A stretch of 64,000 bases of DNA from Amphiduros pacificus (lineage: Eukaryota; Annelida; Polychaeta; Phyllodocida; Hesionidae): contig OX439004.1 in NCBI GenBank assembly GCA_949316495.1, forward strand, positions 1,697,001 through 1,761,000, in the 5' to 3' direction. Below are positions 37,066 to 49,779 of this stretch, piece after piece. Position numbers and translations under genes: made by a program. The first letter of the stretch is position 1; the number at the start of each line of letters is the position of its first letter. The notes beneath the pieces were generated by a model that had not been told where the DNA came from, did no database searches, and saw only the letters and a list, made by a program, of their open reading frames with translations.

Positions 37066-38630
37066 AATAACCTATATGATATCATGGATATGTCAGTGCT
37101 GAATAGAACCTATATGATATGTCAATGCTGAATAGAACCTATATGATATGTCAATGCTGAATAGAACCTATATGATATGTCAATGCTGAATAGAACCTAA
37201 ATGATATGTCAATGCTGAATAGAACCTATATGATATATCAATGCTGAATAGAACCTATATGATATATCAATGCTGAATAGAACCTATATGATATGTCAAT
37301 GCTGAATAGAACCTGTATGATATGTCAGTGCTGAATAGAACCTATATGATATATCAATGCTGAATAGAACCTATATGATATGTCAATGCTGAATAGAACC
37401 TATATGATATGTCAATGCTGAATAGAACCTATATGATATATCAATGCTGAATAGAACCTATATGATATGTCAATGCTGAATAGAACCCATATGATATGTC
37501 AATGCTGAATAGAACCTTTATGATATGTCAATGCTGAATAGAACCTATATGATATATCAATGCTGAATAGAACCTATATGATATGTCAATGCTGAATAGA
37601 ACCTATATGATATATCAATGCTGAATAGAACCTATATGATATGTCAATGCTGAATAGAACCCATATGATATGTCAATGCTGAATAGAACCTATATGATAT
37701 GTCAATGCTGAATAGAACCTATATGATATATCAATGCTGAATAGAACCTGTATGATATGTCAATGCTGAATAGAACCTATATGATATGTCAATGCTGAAT
37801 AGAACCCATATGATATGTCAATGCTGAATAGAACCTATATGATATGTCAATGCTGAATAGAACCTATATGATATGTCAATGCTGAATAGAACCCATATGA
37901 TATGTCAATGCTGAATAGAACCTTTATGATATGTCAATGCTGAATAGAACCTATATGATATATCAATGCTGAATAGAACCTATATGATATGTCAATGCTG
38001 AATAGAACCTATATGATATATCAATGCTGAATAGAACCTATATGATATGTCAATGCTGAATAGAACCTGTATGATATGTCAATGCTGAATAGAACCTGTA
38101 TGATATGTCAATGCTGAATAGAACCTATATGATATGTAAATGCTGAATAGAACCTATATGATATGTCAATGCTGAATAGAACCTATATGATATGTCAATG
38201 CTGAATAGAACCTATATGATATGTCAATGCTGAATAGAACCTGTATGATATGTCAATACTGAATAGAACCTATATGATATATCAATGCTGAATAGAACCT
38301 ATATGATATGTCAATGCTGAATAGAACCTATATGATATGTCAATGCTGAATAGAACCCATATGATATGTCAATGCTGAATAGAACCTATATGATATGTCA
38401 ATGCTGAATAGAACCCATATGATATGTCAATGCTGAATAGAACCCATATGATATGTCAATGCTGAATAGAACCTATATGATATGTCAATGCTGAATAGAA
38501 CCCATATGATATGTCAATGCTGAATAGAACCCATATGATATGTCAATGCTGAATAGAACCTGTATGATATGTCAATACTGAATAGAACCTGTATGATATG
38601 TAAATGCTGAATAGAACCTGTATAGTGTCA
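37066..38630. repeat. 27-bp minisatellite, about 57 units
   Basis: Highly uniform units: ATATGATATGTCAATGCTGA plus ATAGAACCT. Variants at a few sites recur (TATATCAATG, CCCATATG, CCTGTATG, CCTTTATG), and longer blocks of variants repeat (for example 37441-37560 and 37860-37960), showing block duplication. Confidence 0.97.
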
Positions 38631-38639
38631 ATGTTCAAT

Positions 38640-39562
38640 GAAACCTGCACTCTGTCTATATTAACTATTTAATTGAACTTATAAAATGTCAATTCTGAAC
38701 ACATCCTATATATACTGTACCAACGTTTGCTTGGTCCAATATCAAGCACACTACTGAATTATCCGTTCATGACTCTTTTCAACAATGTGGAGATTATGAT
38801 AAACGCCGGCACATGTACATAAATATATAAATATGTATATGTAAGACACCGGTAGCTGAACACATTTTGGCTTTGTCACGTCTCATACCTTGCATTGTTC
38901 ATATCCTTCCACAACTTCCGGAATGGGTCACGTGACTGCATATTTCACTGGATCAGGTATTCTCTCCTGCTTCAAAAGTGACATTTTTGTTCACATCTGA
39001 CTGGTCGTCTGCCCCCATGTAATTACCGTCAGTTCAGCAGAGGGGAATTTACATAGTGTTTCTTGTGGCTGATTGAGCGATAAGATAATTCTTTTTAAAG
39101 TGGTTTTGGCGAAATGATCTTGAGTCAACAACTTAAATAGAAGTATTTTCCAAACAGGAATTCTTTTGGGGGGGATTCTGGGGGATTCTAATTGGTTGTT
39201 ATATGTGACTTCTCCTTGATTGAGCTAAATTCCTCCTTCTATCCATGAGCAGTACATACATGGGATCTAATGGGGTGGAAAGAGATAATATTCTACCATA
39301 TATATATATATATATATATTATATCGCCATAATCACTACACATTACCTATACTGTGTATCTATAGAAGGATTCACCTCATCTGTTAAGATAACTCCAGAA
39401 TATATTACCGATATATGTGTCTGTATCAATAGTGGGATATATCTGTGAACATATTTGGCTGTTTTCCATGAAACCACAAGTCAAACCAGTATTATTATGT
39501 GGTGAGGGAAAAATATACCACATCAAACATACAGCCTCGGGAACAGACAACACAAACACTTG

Positions 39563-39628
<66 letters not shown>

Positions 39629-41734
39629 GCTTTGCCATGATATATATATGATATATAAGTGATGTGTATATTTGTACAGACTTTCATATGTACAAAGGTA
39701 TGCAATGTTTGACAGTTATAATACATACTTACCAACCCAAACTTGTCCAGTGCAATGCAAGTGGCAAATCCTAAGTAAAATCCCTTGTAAATATGTGTCC
39801 ATACGTGTGACTGGGAGGCAACTGAGATCGCCCAGGCGGACGGCTATTTTGATCTAGCTCAATATTAGATCTGTAAACGTCATTCATTCCTCACATTATA
39901 TTTATATGACTGTGCAGGTCATATAAGTGAAGACTTAACTCCATTCTTGTATCGTCAATAGAGAAATATTTGGTTGGTAGCTCCCATGGCGGCTCATTAG
40001 ATCAGGTTTATTACAACACTCCAGTCCATCGTGCCACCATCTGTAATCAGAAAGTGAAATAATGAAATAAACCAATATATCTCCATCTGGAAATCATCTT
40101 AATCAAAAAGTCCTTAAGAAAACATGTGAATTTACACAGGAGTTTAGCATAGTTGGTGCGAGGCCAGTGCCTGTAGGTAACTGGTCTGGGTGAGATCACG
40201 ATGTGGTGATTACTGTGGGGTTGAGGGGGAGGTCACTCGCTTAGATACTGCATGAATCCTGACAGCGCTTGCTTCACACCGTCACATCTCACACATACCT
40301 ACACAAATATGTCTCAAATCAGTGTTGACACATTTTGTATCTAAATCATCCTTGTCCAAAGATATGGCTTACTTTGTCTTGATCTTCTCAAAGTTTACGC
40401 TCCGATATATCAGTTATTGTTTACAATGCAGTAAATCTTTGTTAGAAAGATGACATCATTTGATGACAATATATTTATCATGATTTAATAATGAATGGCC
40501 TTGATTGACACGCTATTTAAGGTTAGAGATTGTTTTAAATTTCCACGTATAAGTATAATTCAAAGAGAAAACAATTTTAGTGAGTCATTTTTTTACACAC
40601 TTGTTCTTGTAGGGAAGACCGGCTGTAATAAGTCAGATATAATCATTATGTAGGATTATAGATATATATTAGTATATATAACGTTAATGTTGCAATTAGT
40701 AGTGTAACATTATATTTAAACACGTTGAATTGCTTGATCCAAATCCAGAGCTCAACGGGTGTTGCAGTAATTGAACACTTCCATACGCCTGTAGGTGGCG
40801 CTCGGGCGGTTACTTCTGAGACCCCCAAGCCTTACTCTATGTCAATCGTTGCATAATAGGTCATTTCAAATAACTAATTGTCATAAATCCCGGATGAAGC
40901 GATCGGAAGAGTTAATAGATTATTTGGAAGCGTGTATCTCCGAGTTGTACATTTCAGTAATTATCTCTTTTTTAAATTTACCTATGATCAGTTAAAAAAG
41001 GATAATGACTGAATAGTTTCAGCTCTGAAATACACGCCTCCAGGATGCTTCAAACCGGAACTCAGAATAAGCTAGGAAAGTTCTTGCGTTTATTTCAGGG
41101 TGAAATATTATATGTATTTCTGAAATTGTGGCAAAGATTCATTCTCAAGAGAGCACACCAAACATTGCCATATATTGTAGTATATTTTGTTGGCCTTGTG
41201 TTTATTCGTACCATACATTGTGTGTTTGGAAAATGTTGGTATGAATTTGTATTCACGAGGCGCACAAGAGATCAATGAATATGAAATGAAATTACATTCC
41301 TCATTCGCATTTAGTTCAAATAAACATCCTGGGATTTGCATGAATTATGATCGATTTTTTATCCTGATTCAAATTCTCACATTGTGTTTTTCACGTTATT
41401 GGTGCATTCAAATAATTCTTCAAATATTAGGGAAGTGTTCCGAGTTAATTAAAACTAAAACGCACATATAACTGGAGAATGGGAGGAAAAAATGTCTTCA
41501 TTTAAGTCAATTCATTGATAATAGAAACATAATAAAGTCTTCTTGTCAAATAATTTCTCACAAAATGTTGCTTTACTTTTTATGAAGCACCTCTAAGTTA
41601 AGCAAATTATAAAGATAGGCATGTCACTTTAGAATCAGATTGTCACTTGTTACAATAGCATGACGACCCTGGGAGCTGTGAATGTCTGGGCAGGACGTGC
41701 CGTGAATGCAACAAGCCACCAGACACTGTAAACC
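38640..41734. other. Intergenic, no supported gene
   Basis: Contains (TA)n at 39298-39320 and a long (AT)n at 39564-39624. Open frames near 40646-40995 and 41045-41471 are AT-rich with no family likeness or splice context, so they are not called. Confidence 0.4.
39564..39624. repeat. (AT)n microsatellite
   Basis: About 29 AT dinucleotides. Confidence 0.95.
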
Positions 41735-43250
41735 ACAGATAGGCTGAACCAATTCATATCACAGACCGGCCGCATCAACTCATATCACAGACAGGCCGCA
41801 CCAACTCAAATCACAGACAGGCCGCACTAACTCATATCACAGATAGGCCGCACCAACTCATATCATAGATAGGCCGCACCAACTCATATCACAGACAGGC
41901 TGCACCAACTCATATCATAGATAGGCCGCACCAACTCATATCACAGACAGGCCGCACCAACTCATATCATAGATAGGCCACACCAACTCATATCACAGAC
42001 AGGCCGCACCAACTCATCATAGACAGGCCGCACCAACTCAAATCACAGACAGGCCGCACTAACTCATATCACAGACAGGCCGCATCAACTCGTATCACAT
42101 ACAGGCTGCACCAACTCATATTACAGACAGGCCACACCAACTCATATCACAGACAGGCTGCACTGACTCACACCACAGACAGGCCGCATCAACTCATATC
42201 ACAGACAGGCAGCACTGACTCATACCACAGACAGGCCGCACCAACTCATATCACAGACAGGCCGCACCAACTCATATCATAGACAGGCCGCACCAACCCA
42301 TATCATAGATAGGCTGCACCAACTCATATCACACACAGGCCACACCAACTCATATCATAGACAGGCCACACCAACTCATATCATAGACAGGCCACACCAA
42401 CTCATATCATAGACAGGTCACACCAACTCATATCACAGACAAGCCGCATCAACTCATATCATAGATAGGCCGCACCAACTCATATCATAGATAGGCCACA
42501 CCACCTCATATCATAGACAGGCCACACCAACCCATATCATAGACAGGCCGCACCAACTCATATCACAGACAGGCCGCACCAACTCAAATCATAGACAGGC
42601 CGCACCAACTCATATCATAGACAAGCCGCACCAACTCATATCATAGACAGGCCACACCAACTCATATCATACACAGGCTGCACCAACTCATATCATAGAC
42701 AGGCCGCACCAACTCATATCATAGACAGGCCGCACCAACTCATATCATAGACAAGCCGCACCAACTCATATCATAGACAGGCCACACCAACTCATATCAT
42801 AGACAGGCCACACCAACTCATATCATAGACAGGCCGCACCAACTCATATCATAGACAGGCCACACCAACTCATATCATAGACAGGCCGCACCAACTCATA
42901 TCATAGACAGGCCACACCAACTCATATCACACACAGGCCGCACCAACCAATATCATAGATAGGCTGCACCAACTCATTTCACAGACAGGCCGCACCAACT
43001 CATATCATAGACAGGCCGCACCAACTCATATCATAGACAGGCCGCACCAACTCATATCATAGACAGGCCGCACCAACTCATATCATAGACAGGCCGCACC
43101 AACCCATATCATAGATAGGCTGCACCAACTCATATCACACACAGGCCACACCAACTCATATCATAGACAGGCCGCACCAACTCATATCACACACAGGCCA
43201 CACCAACTCATATCACACATCATGCTGCACCAACTCATATCAAGGGAAAT
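41735..43250. repeat. 26-bp minisatellite, about 58 units
   Basis: Units of 26 bp: CATATCACAGACAGGCCGCA then CCAACT, with variants ATCATAG for ATCACAG, GATAGG for GACAGG and CCACACC or CTGCACC for CCGCACC. The two forms of the first variant are interspersed, with ATCATAG dominating the right half. Confidence 0.97.
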
Positions 43251-45120
43251 GGTTATATGATGGTGCTTATACTGGGAACTGGGTGTGTATATGTATATAT
43301 AAATATGCATACACCCAATATAATTGCCTCCCCCAAAAATGCAGAATATTCTACAATATAAGTAGAATGTGTTACAACTCATCTGTAACCCGCGTAAAGC
43401 CCTTAAAAAACAAGGTTTTTCAATAGCACCTCCACCAAGGAGCCCTTAGAAACCAAACACACCTCCACTCTTGAGGTGCTTCAAGTGAAGGTGCAGCACC
43501 TCCAGAGGTGCTGCCACCTCCACCAGATCCAATATAAACAAGAATTAGGATAACGCAGTCAGTCCCAATCCGACTGAAGAGATCAAAAAGATTGAAACCA
43601 CTGTTGGTATTGGTCGGGACTGCGATCGTCGTCCAGCTCTTTCTTGCGATCCTTGCATTTTCTACTACTCCAATATAATTGCCATTGTCTCCCACTATTG
43701 TCTCGACTATCGTGATTGGTCAGCGTACCGGAAGAATGTGATGTTCTCATAGTATTATTATTAAGATACATATTAAGACATACACACACAGTTCTCAGTA
43801 TGTAAACACCATCATATAATCACTATATATGTATATAATCTTCTAGTGGGGCTAAAGCGTAGTGATAGAGCTCTGAATCTCATGCCAAAGGCATTTCCGG
43901 CAAAATGGCAATTAAAGTCTGGATTTGGCAAAAAAGAACCCTTCCACTGCAACATAATGCTTCGCTCTATTGAAATACTAGTACATTTCCTTGCCAGGGG
44001 TCTTTCCTAGCTGAATGGCAAAACAGGTATGTTAGTGGTAACTGAAGTGATCTGGTCCAAAGAACTCTAAATCTTCAATCCTGCGAGCGGCCGATAAATT
44101 AAAATAGTTTCATTAGTCATGTTGAACCTCTTAATGCATATATGATATATTGACTAAGTATATCATTTTCTGTTTTCTAAGTGGACAACACCTCCATATG
44201 TGAAGGTCATACTGGCAGATAATATCAGAAAATATCAACCCGTGGATCATCGTGGTACCAACATTCTATGAAAATATCTGGACTGACTGTAAAGTGCAAA
44301 TATGTAGGTTCAAGTTTAAATGAGTTAGCCATGCCGTACTTACAATTAGAACTGCTCTTCGTCGAATTTCCCTGGTGACATACACATGTGATTTTACCAA
44401 TAGTATTTGAATGGACTGTGACATCGTGTTTCAAAGCTTTGTAGTAATGTAAATCGCCAGGCCTCGGTCTATGAGGTGGCGACAGCCTGTAATGACCAAG
44501 TTGCGGAAGCGTTTTTTGGGGCGTTAGAATTCTGTATCATCCAGATGAATATTCATGAATGTTTACAGGTCTCAGAATGGAAAGAAACAGAGATAAAAAC
44601 GAGACTCAGTGACAGTGAGAGAGAAATGATTATATACTGCGGTGACGGACAACTGATTCACTCTCCCCCGCCCCCGTCAAGAAAACATGACCGCCCCGCC
44701 CCTCTCTTTTCAGATCTTGATCTTTCACCGCATTCGTGTCTGTGCTTCATTTTACAAACACAACTATTTAGATCACAGAAAAACACAAGGAGAAATATTC
44801 CCAAACAACTTTAAAGACTATTCTACCTGTGTGAGACTGCCCTATAATTTGGCAATTGAGTTTTGATGGGATGAAAATCTCATGAAAATACATTGTTTGG
44901 TATCGTGCATGAGACTTATTACAGAGTTGTTCAACTTAAGATCCTTCCTTACATTCATGACACAGTCATGACTCATAGCAAACTGGACCCAAATGAAGAC
45001 ATATGATTTTATGACAAACAAGTGAAATGAAAATTCAAGAATTTAAAAGCAATCTCTAGAACGCAAAGAGTGATAGAGATATTCATCATGTAAGATATTC
45101 ATAAATAATTGTTGAACTGG
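43251..45120. other. Intergenic, no supported gene; possible SINE-like piece
   Basis: At about 43847-43925 there is a weak tRNA-like arrangement (GGGGCTAAAGCGTAGTGATA, GAGCTCTGAATC and later GTCTGGATTTGGC) that could be the head of an old SINE. At 43492-43513 GCAGCACCTC and GAGGTGCTGC form a short perfect hairpin. The open frame ending at 44814 lacks a proper ATG and is not called. Confidence 0.3.
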
Positions 45121-45280
45121 GCCAATTATTGTGATATTCATTAAGATAAACAATTATTGTGATATTCATTAAGATAAACAATTATTGTGATATTCATTAA
45201 GACAAACAATTGTTGTGATATTCATTAAGATAAACAATTATTGTGATATTCATTAAGATAAACAATTGTTGAGCTTGGAC
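45121..45280. repeat. 28-bp tandem repeat, about 5 units
   Basis: Units of ATTATTGTGATATTCATTAA plus GATAAACA. Confidence 0.9.
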
Positions 45281-46755
45281 AATTATTGTGGCAGGTTAGC
45301 CTATATAAAGTAACCAGCATTTCAGAACAAACCCAGCTGTTTGAACTTCTTAACCAAGCAATACACTTTCACGATAATATCATATGGCACATAATCCCCT
45401 TAATGACTTGAGCACTTAGCAGGGTAAGTGAGGTAGATTTGATTACCCAGCTTGATATCAGTGATAAGCTTAGCCTGGTTTCTCCTCTGTGGCTTACCTG
45501 ACTGGCCCACTCAGCTGATCAGTTATCACACATAGCTTTGTTTACGTTCCATGTCATTCTTCTTTCAACATCCACTCCAGTATGACACACCGATATCTTT
45601 GTGATGCATATCTATTTAATACACACTTTTGATTTTCCCACAAAGTAGACGGGCTTTTTGTGTAATCACAAATGCGTTCCAGGTGTTGAGTATTCACGGA
45701 AGTCTGGATGTTCCAAGTATGGACATTCCAACTTTGGACATTTCAAGTCTGGACATTCCAAATGCTGATGAAGCCTTATATCTATATATACATATATATT
45801 ATCGGGTCTATCGCTATGGTTATTGACACTGATACAGCCATGCTTGTTGCATGTGTTTGGGATAGTTTACAAAATGCACGGTTTGCATGAGAAGGCGCAT
45901 TAATAATGAATAAGCTTACCTGCAGCTACCTGGCCAGGACTGTTAAGTTGATCAGGACAATTTAGGATTTCTATCAATTTCAATGTGCTGCACACACAAG
46001 CAGCGTGGTCAGGATCGCGTTAATCCTATGCTCCGTGAATACAAACCGCATTAATGCTACAACTCGGCGTCAAATCCTCAAAAGTGGATCAATGCTTCAA
46101 GCAAAACATACAACACGTCTTGCACTCCGGCTGTCAACACTTGAAACTTCAAGATATGTCAAAGACCCCGGGCAATCTAGCTCTGGGACTAAACTTCCGC
46201 CAAGATTAATTGATATTTATAAATCAAGATTAACCAATCAAACTATCAATATAAAATCAATATCAAGACAAATTATGTATATGTGGCATCCGATAAGAAA
46301 AGTTAGACGAGTGATGTGGTACATACATGGAATGTAGCAGCCATTGATGCCCGTGAAGCCGGTATGAAGTTGACCTAAAACATCGATACAATTAAGGCCT
46401 ACCTGCCCGAGCGTGTCACGGTCCCCGCGCTCACACAGGGAGGAGGCTTTGTACCGCGTCACATACAATCTCTGGCCCATACCATAGATTATCATACCCC
46501 AGGCATGTTATACAACTTACACACATACGGGGTTATTTATACGTGAGATGTTTGTCTCAAAAACCGTAATAGTTTGTAATAAATATTTAATTAGGCTTAA
46601 TGCTAATTATTACCTGGCTTTGTAAAAAAAACTCTTTCATTTAAAGAAAATCTCTTTAAAAATGAAGATAATCACAATATTTATATATTTTATTCTGTTG
46701 CTGCATTTGGTATATTCATATAATATGACAACCGTAACAATTATTAAATTATAAT
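45281..46755. other. Intergenic; one exon-like patch
   Basis: At 45706-45765 there is a 15-bp tandem (TCTGGACATTCCAA-like, 4 units). At 46401-46500 the minus strand has a GC-richer open segment (MGQRLYVTRYKASSLCERGD...) ending at a donor-like GGGCAG then GTAGGC. It might be a coding first exon, but no partner exon was found. Confidence 0.3.
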
Positions 46756-47345
46756 GTGACAAGACAAAAAGTGCCACAATCAATGTATATATGGTACCAA
46801 CTGATAAATTAAGAAGGTTGCTCTGAAAAAAAGTATAGACATTGGCTTAAATTGGTTCCATGGCCACCAATTTTCTTTCAAAATAATCATTATTGTATTT
46901 TTGTGTGTATTGATGACATACATATCTATGCCATATATGATAATAATTTATTAAAAATCAAAGAAATTGGAGACATGAATATCTAATTTTGAGAGCAGCC
47001 TACATTTTACTTTTACTTTGATTATTGGTTGCCATGGCAACAATTATCATTCTATTTATTTCATGGTCTCCATTTAAACACAAAAATGATCACACTATAA
47101 GACGACAAGACAAAAAGTGTCACAATCAATGCATTTATCTCAGCAATTGGTAAATTAAGTGCGACTCTTTGAAAAGAAGTGTCCAAGTTTAGTTAAATTG
47201 GTTTCTATGGCAACCAATTTTTATATGACAGAACAAAAATTATCAAAATCTATGCATTTTTGGCATACACAGACAAATTCGGAAAGTCATATTTTGAAAA
47301 AGGTCCAGAAATGCCACTAAAACCGTTACCATGCCAACCATAATA
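46756..47345. repeat. Degenerate long-period direct repeats
   Basis: Segments at about 46756-46875 and 47104-47225 share AAGACAAAAAGTG, CACAATCAATG, TAAATTAAG and TTAAATTGGTT..ATGGC.ACCAATTTT; a third, weaker copy follows to about 47345 (TATGACAGAACAAAAATTAT, ATGCCAACCATAAT). Confidence 0.6.
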
Positions 47346-47389
47346 TATTTTGATTGGCCATTTTTATCTCAGACAAGTGCCTTCGGCTG

Positions 47390-47810
47390 GGAAAGGATGC
47401 TGTCTCTCACTGTTGTAGCTATCTCTCACTTATGCAGCTGTTTCTCCCTTCTCCACTGCTGTAACTGTCTCTTACTGTAATTATCTCTCACCTATGCAGC
47501 TGTCTCTCACTTTGCAGCTATCTCTCACATGTGAAGCTGTCTCTCACTTATGCAGATGTCTCTCACTGTTGTAATTATCTCTTACTTGTGCAACTATTAC
47601 CTCTCACCGATGCAGCTATTTACCTCTCATTATTGTAACTGTCACATACTGTTTGTAACTATCTCTCACTTATGCAACTGTCTCTCATTTGTGCAGCTCT
47701 CTCACTTGTGCAGCTATCTCTCATTGATGTGACTATCTCTCACTTGTGCAGCTATCTCTCACTGATGCAGCTGTCTATCTCTCATTGTTGTAACTGTCTC
47801 TTCTTACTCT
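47390..47810. repeat. Degenerate 20-22 bp minisatellite
   Basis: Units like GCAGCTATCTCTCACTTATG and TGTAACTGTCTCTCACT alternate irregularly. A few diverged units reappear at 48540-48715 (CTCACATGTGTAGCTGTCTC), so unrelated sequence at 47811-48539 may separate two parts of an old array. Confidence 0.75.
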
Positions 47811-48995
47811 ACTACGCACTCCCAAATCACGTCTGAACAAAAGCGCCATCTGACGGTGTAAGCAGAAAAAATGTGCCAAAACATGGCCGCCATGGACCGA
47901 TAATCGGGGTAGGCTCAATAGACTTACGGCTTAATCATCTTGAAACCTTGAACATCTAGCCCTAAAGGTAAAACAAACGCAAGCGAAAACGCAACAGCGA
48001 GATTGCACCCTCTTATCAGTGGCGAATTTTACTGCAGTCAATACCTCACACTGCTACTTTTTTTTCAAATCACGTTCATGCTTTTTTTAATATATATGTA
48101 ATCAAAATTTGTTATGGATTCCGTGTGTTTGCAAAGTTTACGAATTTTGAAACATAAATATAAAAGTTATGGGGAAAAGTATATTTATTTAGTATATATT
48201 TTTGTTCATGAAAAACTGACCCCAATGTGTCTTCTTCCTTAATATACTAAAATTAGACCATGCATTTTGAGGGACAAGTGACTCCCAAAATAAGCATCTT
48301 TCTGAGATTGGCTCCCCTACTATAATTGTTTACAGCGGACGACACGTAAGCTGCGGACGACATCATAGTTGTGATTTATTCAGCTTATCATTGATTGGTT
48401 ATGTTTATCTCATCACTTTTTTCCTGGTTGGCACATCACATGTCGGTCAACCACATAACGATTTATTTTGTAAATGCAGATGCTCTTCAAAAACCTTGGA
48501 AATGGTACCACATCTCTAATGTCGTCTGCTGTTTAGTGTCCTCGGCTGTACCTCACATGTGTAGCTGTCTCTTATGTTTGTTGTAATCTCTCATGTATGT
48601 AGGTATCTGTAACTTGTGTAAGGATTAACTAGCTCTCTATGCCGTCTCGCTGGTGCAATAGTTTCTCACTTATCTGTAATTGTTATCACTTACGTAACTG
48701 TCTCTTCCGACCCGTGACTCTCCACAATACAAATAAAATAAAATAAAGTGAAAACCTTTGGAGCGACGAACAAGAGGGTGACATGGTGAACCAAAAAACA
48801 AACTTAAACTGCTTTACGGAGTGGATTTCAGCTCGTTGAAAAAAAAAAACAGACAATTTTTTAATCAAATCTTTGCAAAATTCCTCTCTGACCACGTTCT
48901 GGGTTTTATAATAGGATGCAATAAACTGACCGATCTTGTAATGTAATGCAATCCGTTAATTGCCGCTCTGTCAAGTTTTGAGAAAATGATTCCAC
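47811..48995. other. Intergenic, no supported gene
   Basis: Includes the diverged minisatellite remnants at 48540-48715 and otherwise nothing supported. Confidence 0.4.
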
Positions 48996-49470
48996 TTACT
49001 TAGTGCATTCATGAAATGAGGTTTTCAAGCACAATTTCCTTGCATAATATAAATGTTTATACCCTAAACTTTGCAATCAAAAGTTATTACCCATCATATT
49101 TCCCCTACATATACTTCTCATCCATTAATATTTATAAATCATCCATTGGACACTTTGTCAACAAACTTTGTTTAGCTGACCAGTGATTTTGTGCAAACAC
49201 ATGCTTAATCTTTCTAAAAGTGGGGCACCCTGAATTGGGACAATGGAGTGATTTGGCTCATAGAGCCCTCTTTGTTCATTAATGTTTGTCCAGTGGTAGT
49301 CAAAAGAGTACTGGCAGTACTTAACCATGGTCAGTGTATTTTGGTTGATTTTAGTGCGATAGCTTAATTGTATCACAGTTTCATGGCCACATATCATTTA
49401 AGCATATCCCAAACCTCTGTAAAATTGCCTCTGACCTCTGTGGGATAATGAGTGCTTTAAATTCTGATAT
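48996..49470 (+). repeat. Dispersed repeat R1, copy 2
   Basis: Same order of landmarks as copy 1 at 23478-24045, with the segment containing the GTATACATGTGGCC block deleted. It ends about 230 bp upstream of the TATA box of the ACCS-like gene. Confidence 0.8.
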
Positions 49471-49700
49471 GGAAAAAGACCTTTTTTGAAAGATAATATT
49501 GAGGAGGCAAATAGTTATTTCCACTTGAAAAAACAAAAGAAATCTTGTGTGAGGAAGAACTTCCATGGACTAGTTTGTAAGTTTAGAATGTAGTTCAAAC
49601 TATTTGGTTGGGTAGATCTTGAGAGATGAAATATACTGGATCCCTTATCTTGAACTCTGATCCACCTGAGATTGCTGACACGATAAGGTGACCATATATA

Positions 49701-49708
49701 TATAAAAG
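49701..49708 (+). promoter_or_regulatory. TATA box of the ACCS-like gene
   Basis: TATAAAAG within ATATATATAAAAGGGG, 72 bp before the start codon; a transcription start near 49735 would leave a 5' UTR of about 45 bp. Confidence 0.55.
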
Positions 49709-49779
49709 GGGATTTCATAATTCATTGCAACATATTGCATTCAAAGTACAACTATTCTGGAGTTGTATTTACCACCAAA

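Noticed and set aside
37066-43250. The 27-bp and 26-bp intergenic arrays as donor-seeded arrays of lost upstream kinesin exons
   Set aside because: Neither unit has GTRAGT on either strand, and no exon abuts either edge.
43847-44100. A tRNA gene
   Set aside because: The A- and B-box-like stretches are badly spaced and no cloverleaf can be formed; at best it is a decayed SINE head.
44476-44814. A 112-codon + strand gene
   Set aside because: It begins at GTG, shows no family likeness or conserved splice sites, and has ordinary intergenic composition except for a C-rich patch.
46005-46337. A 110-codon + strand gene
   Set aside because: Starts at a non-ATG codon, has no recognisable domain and no flanking gene signals.
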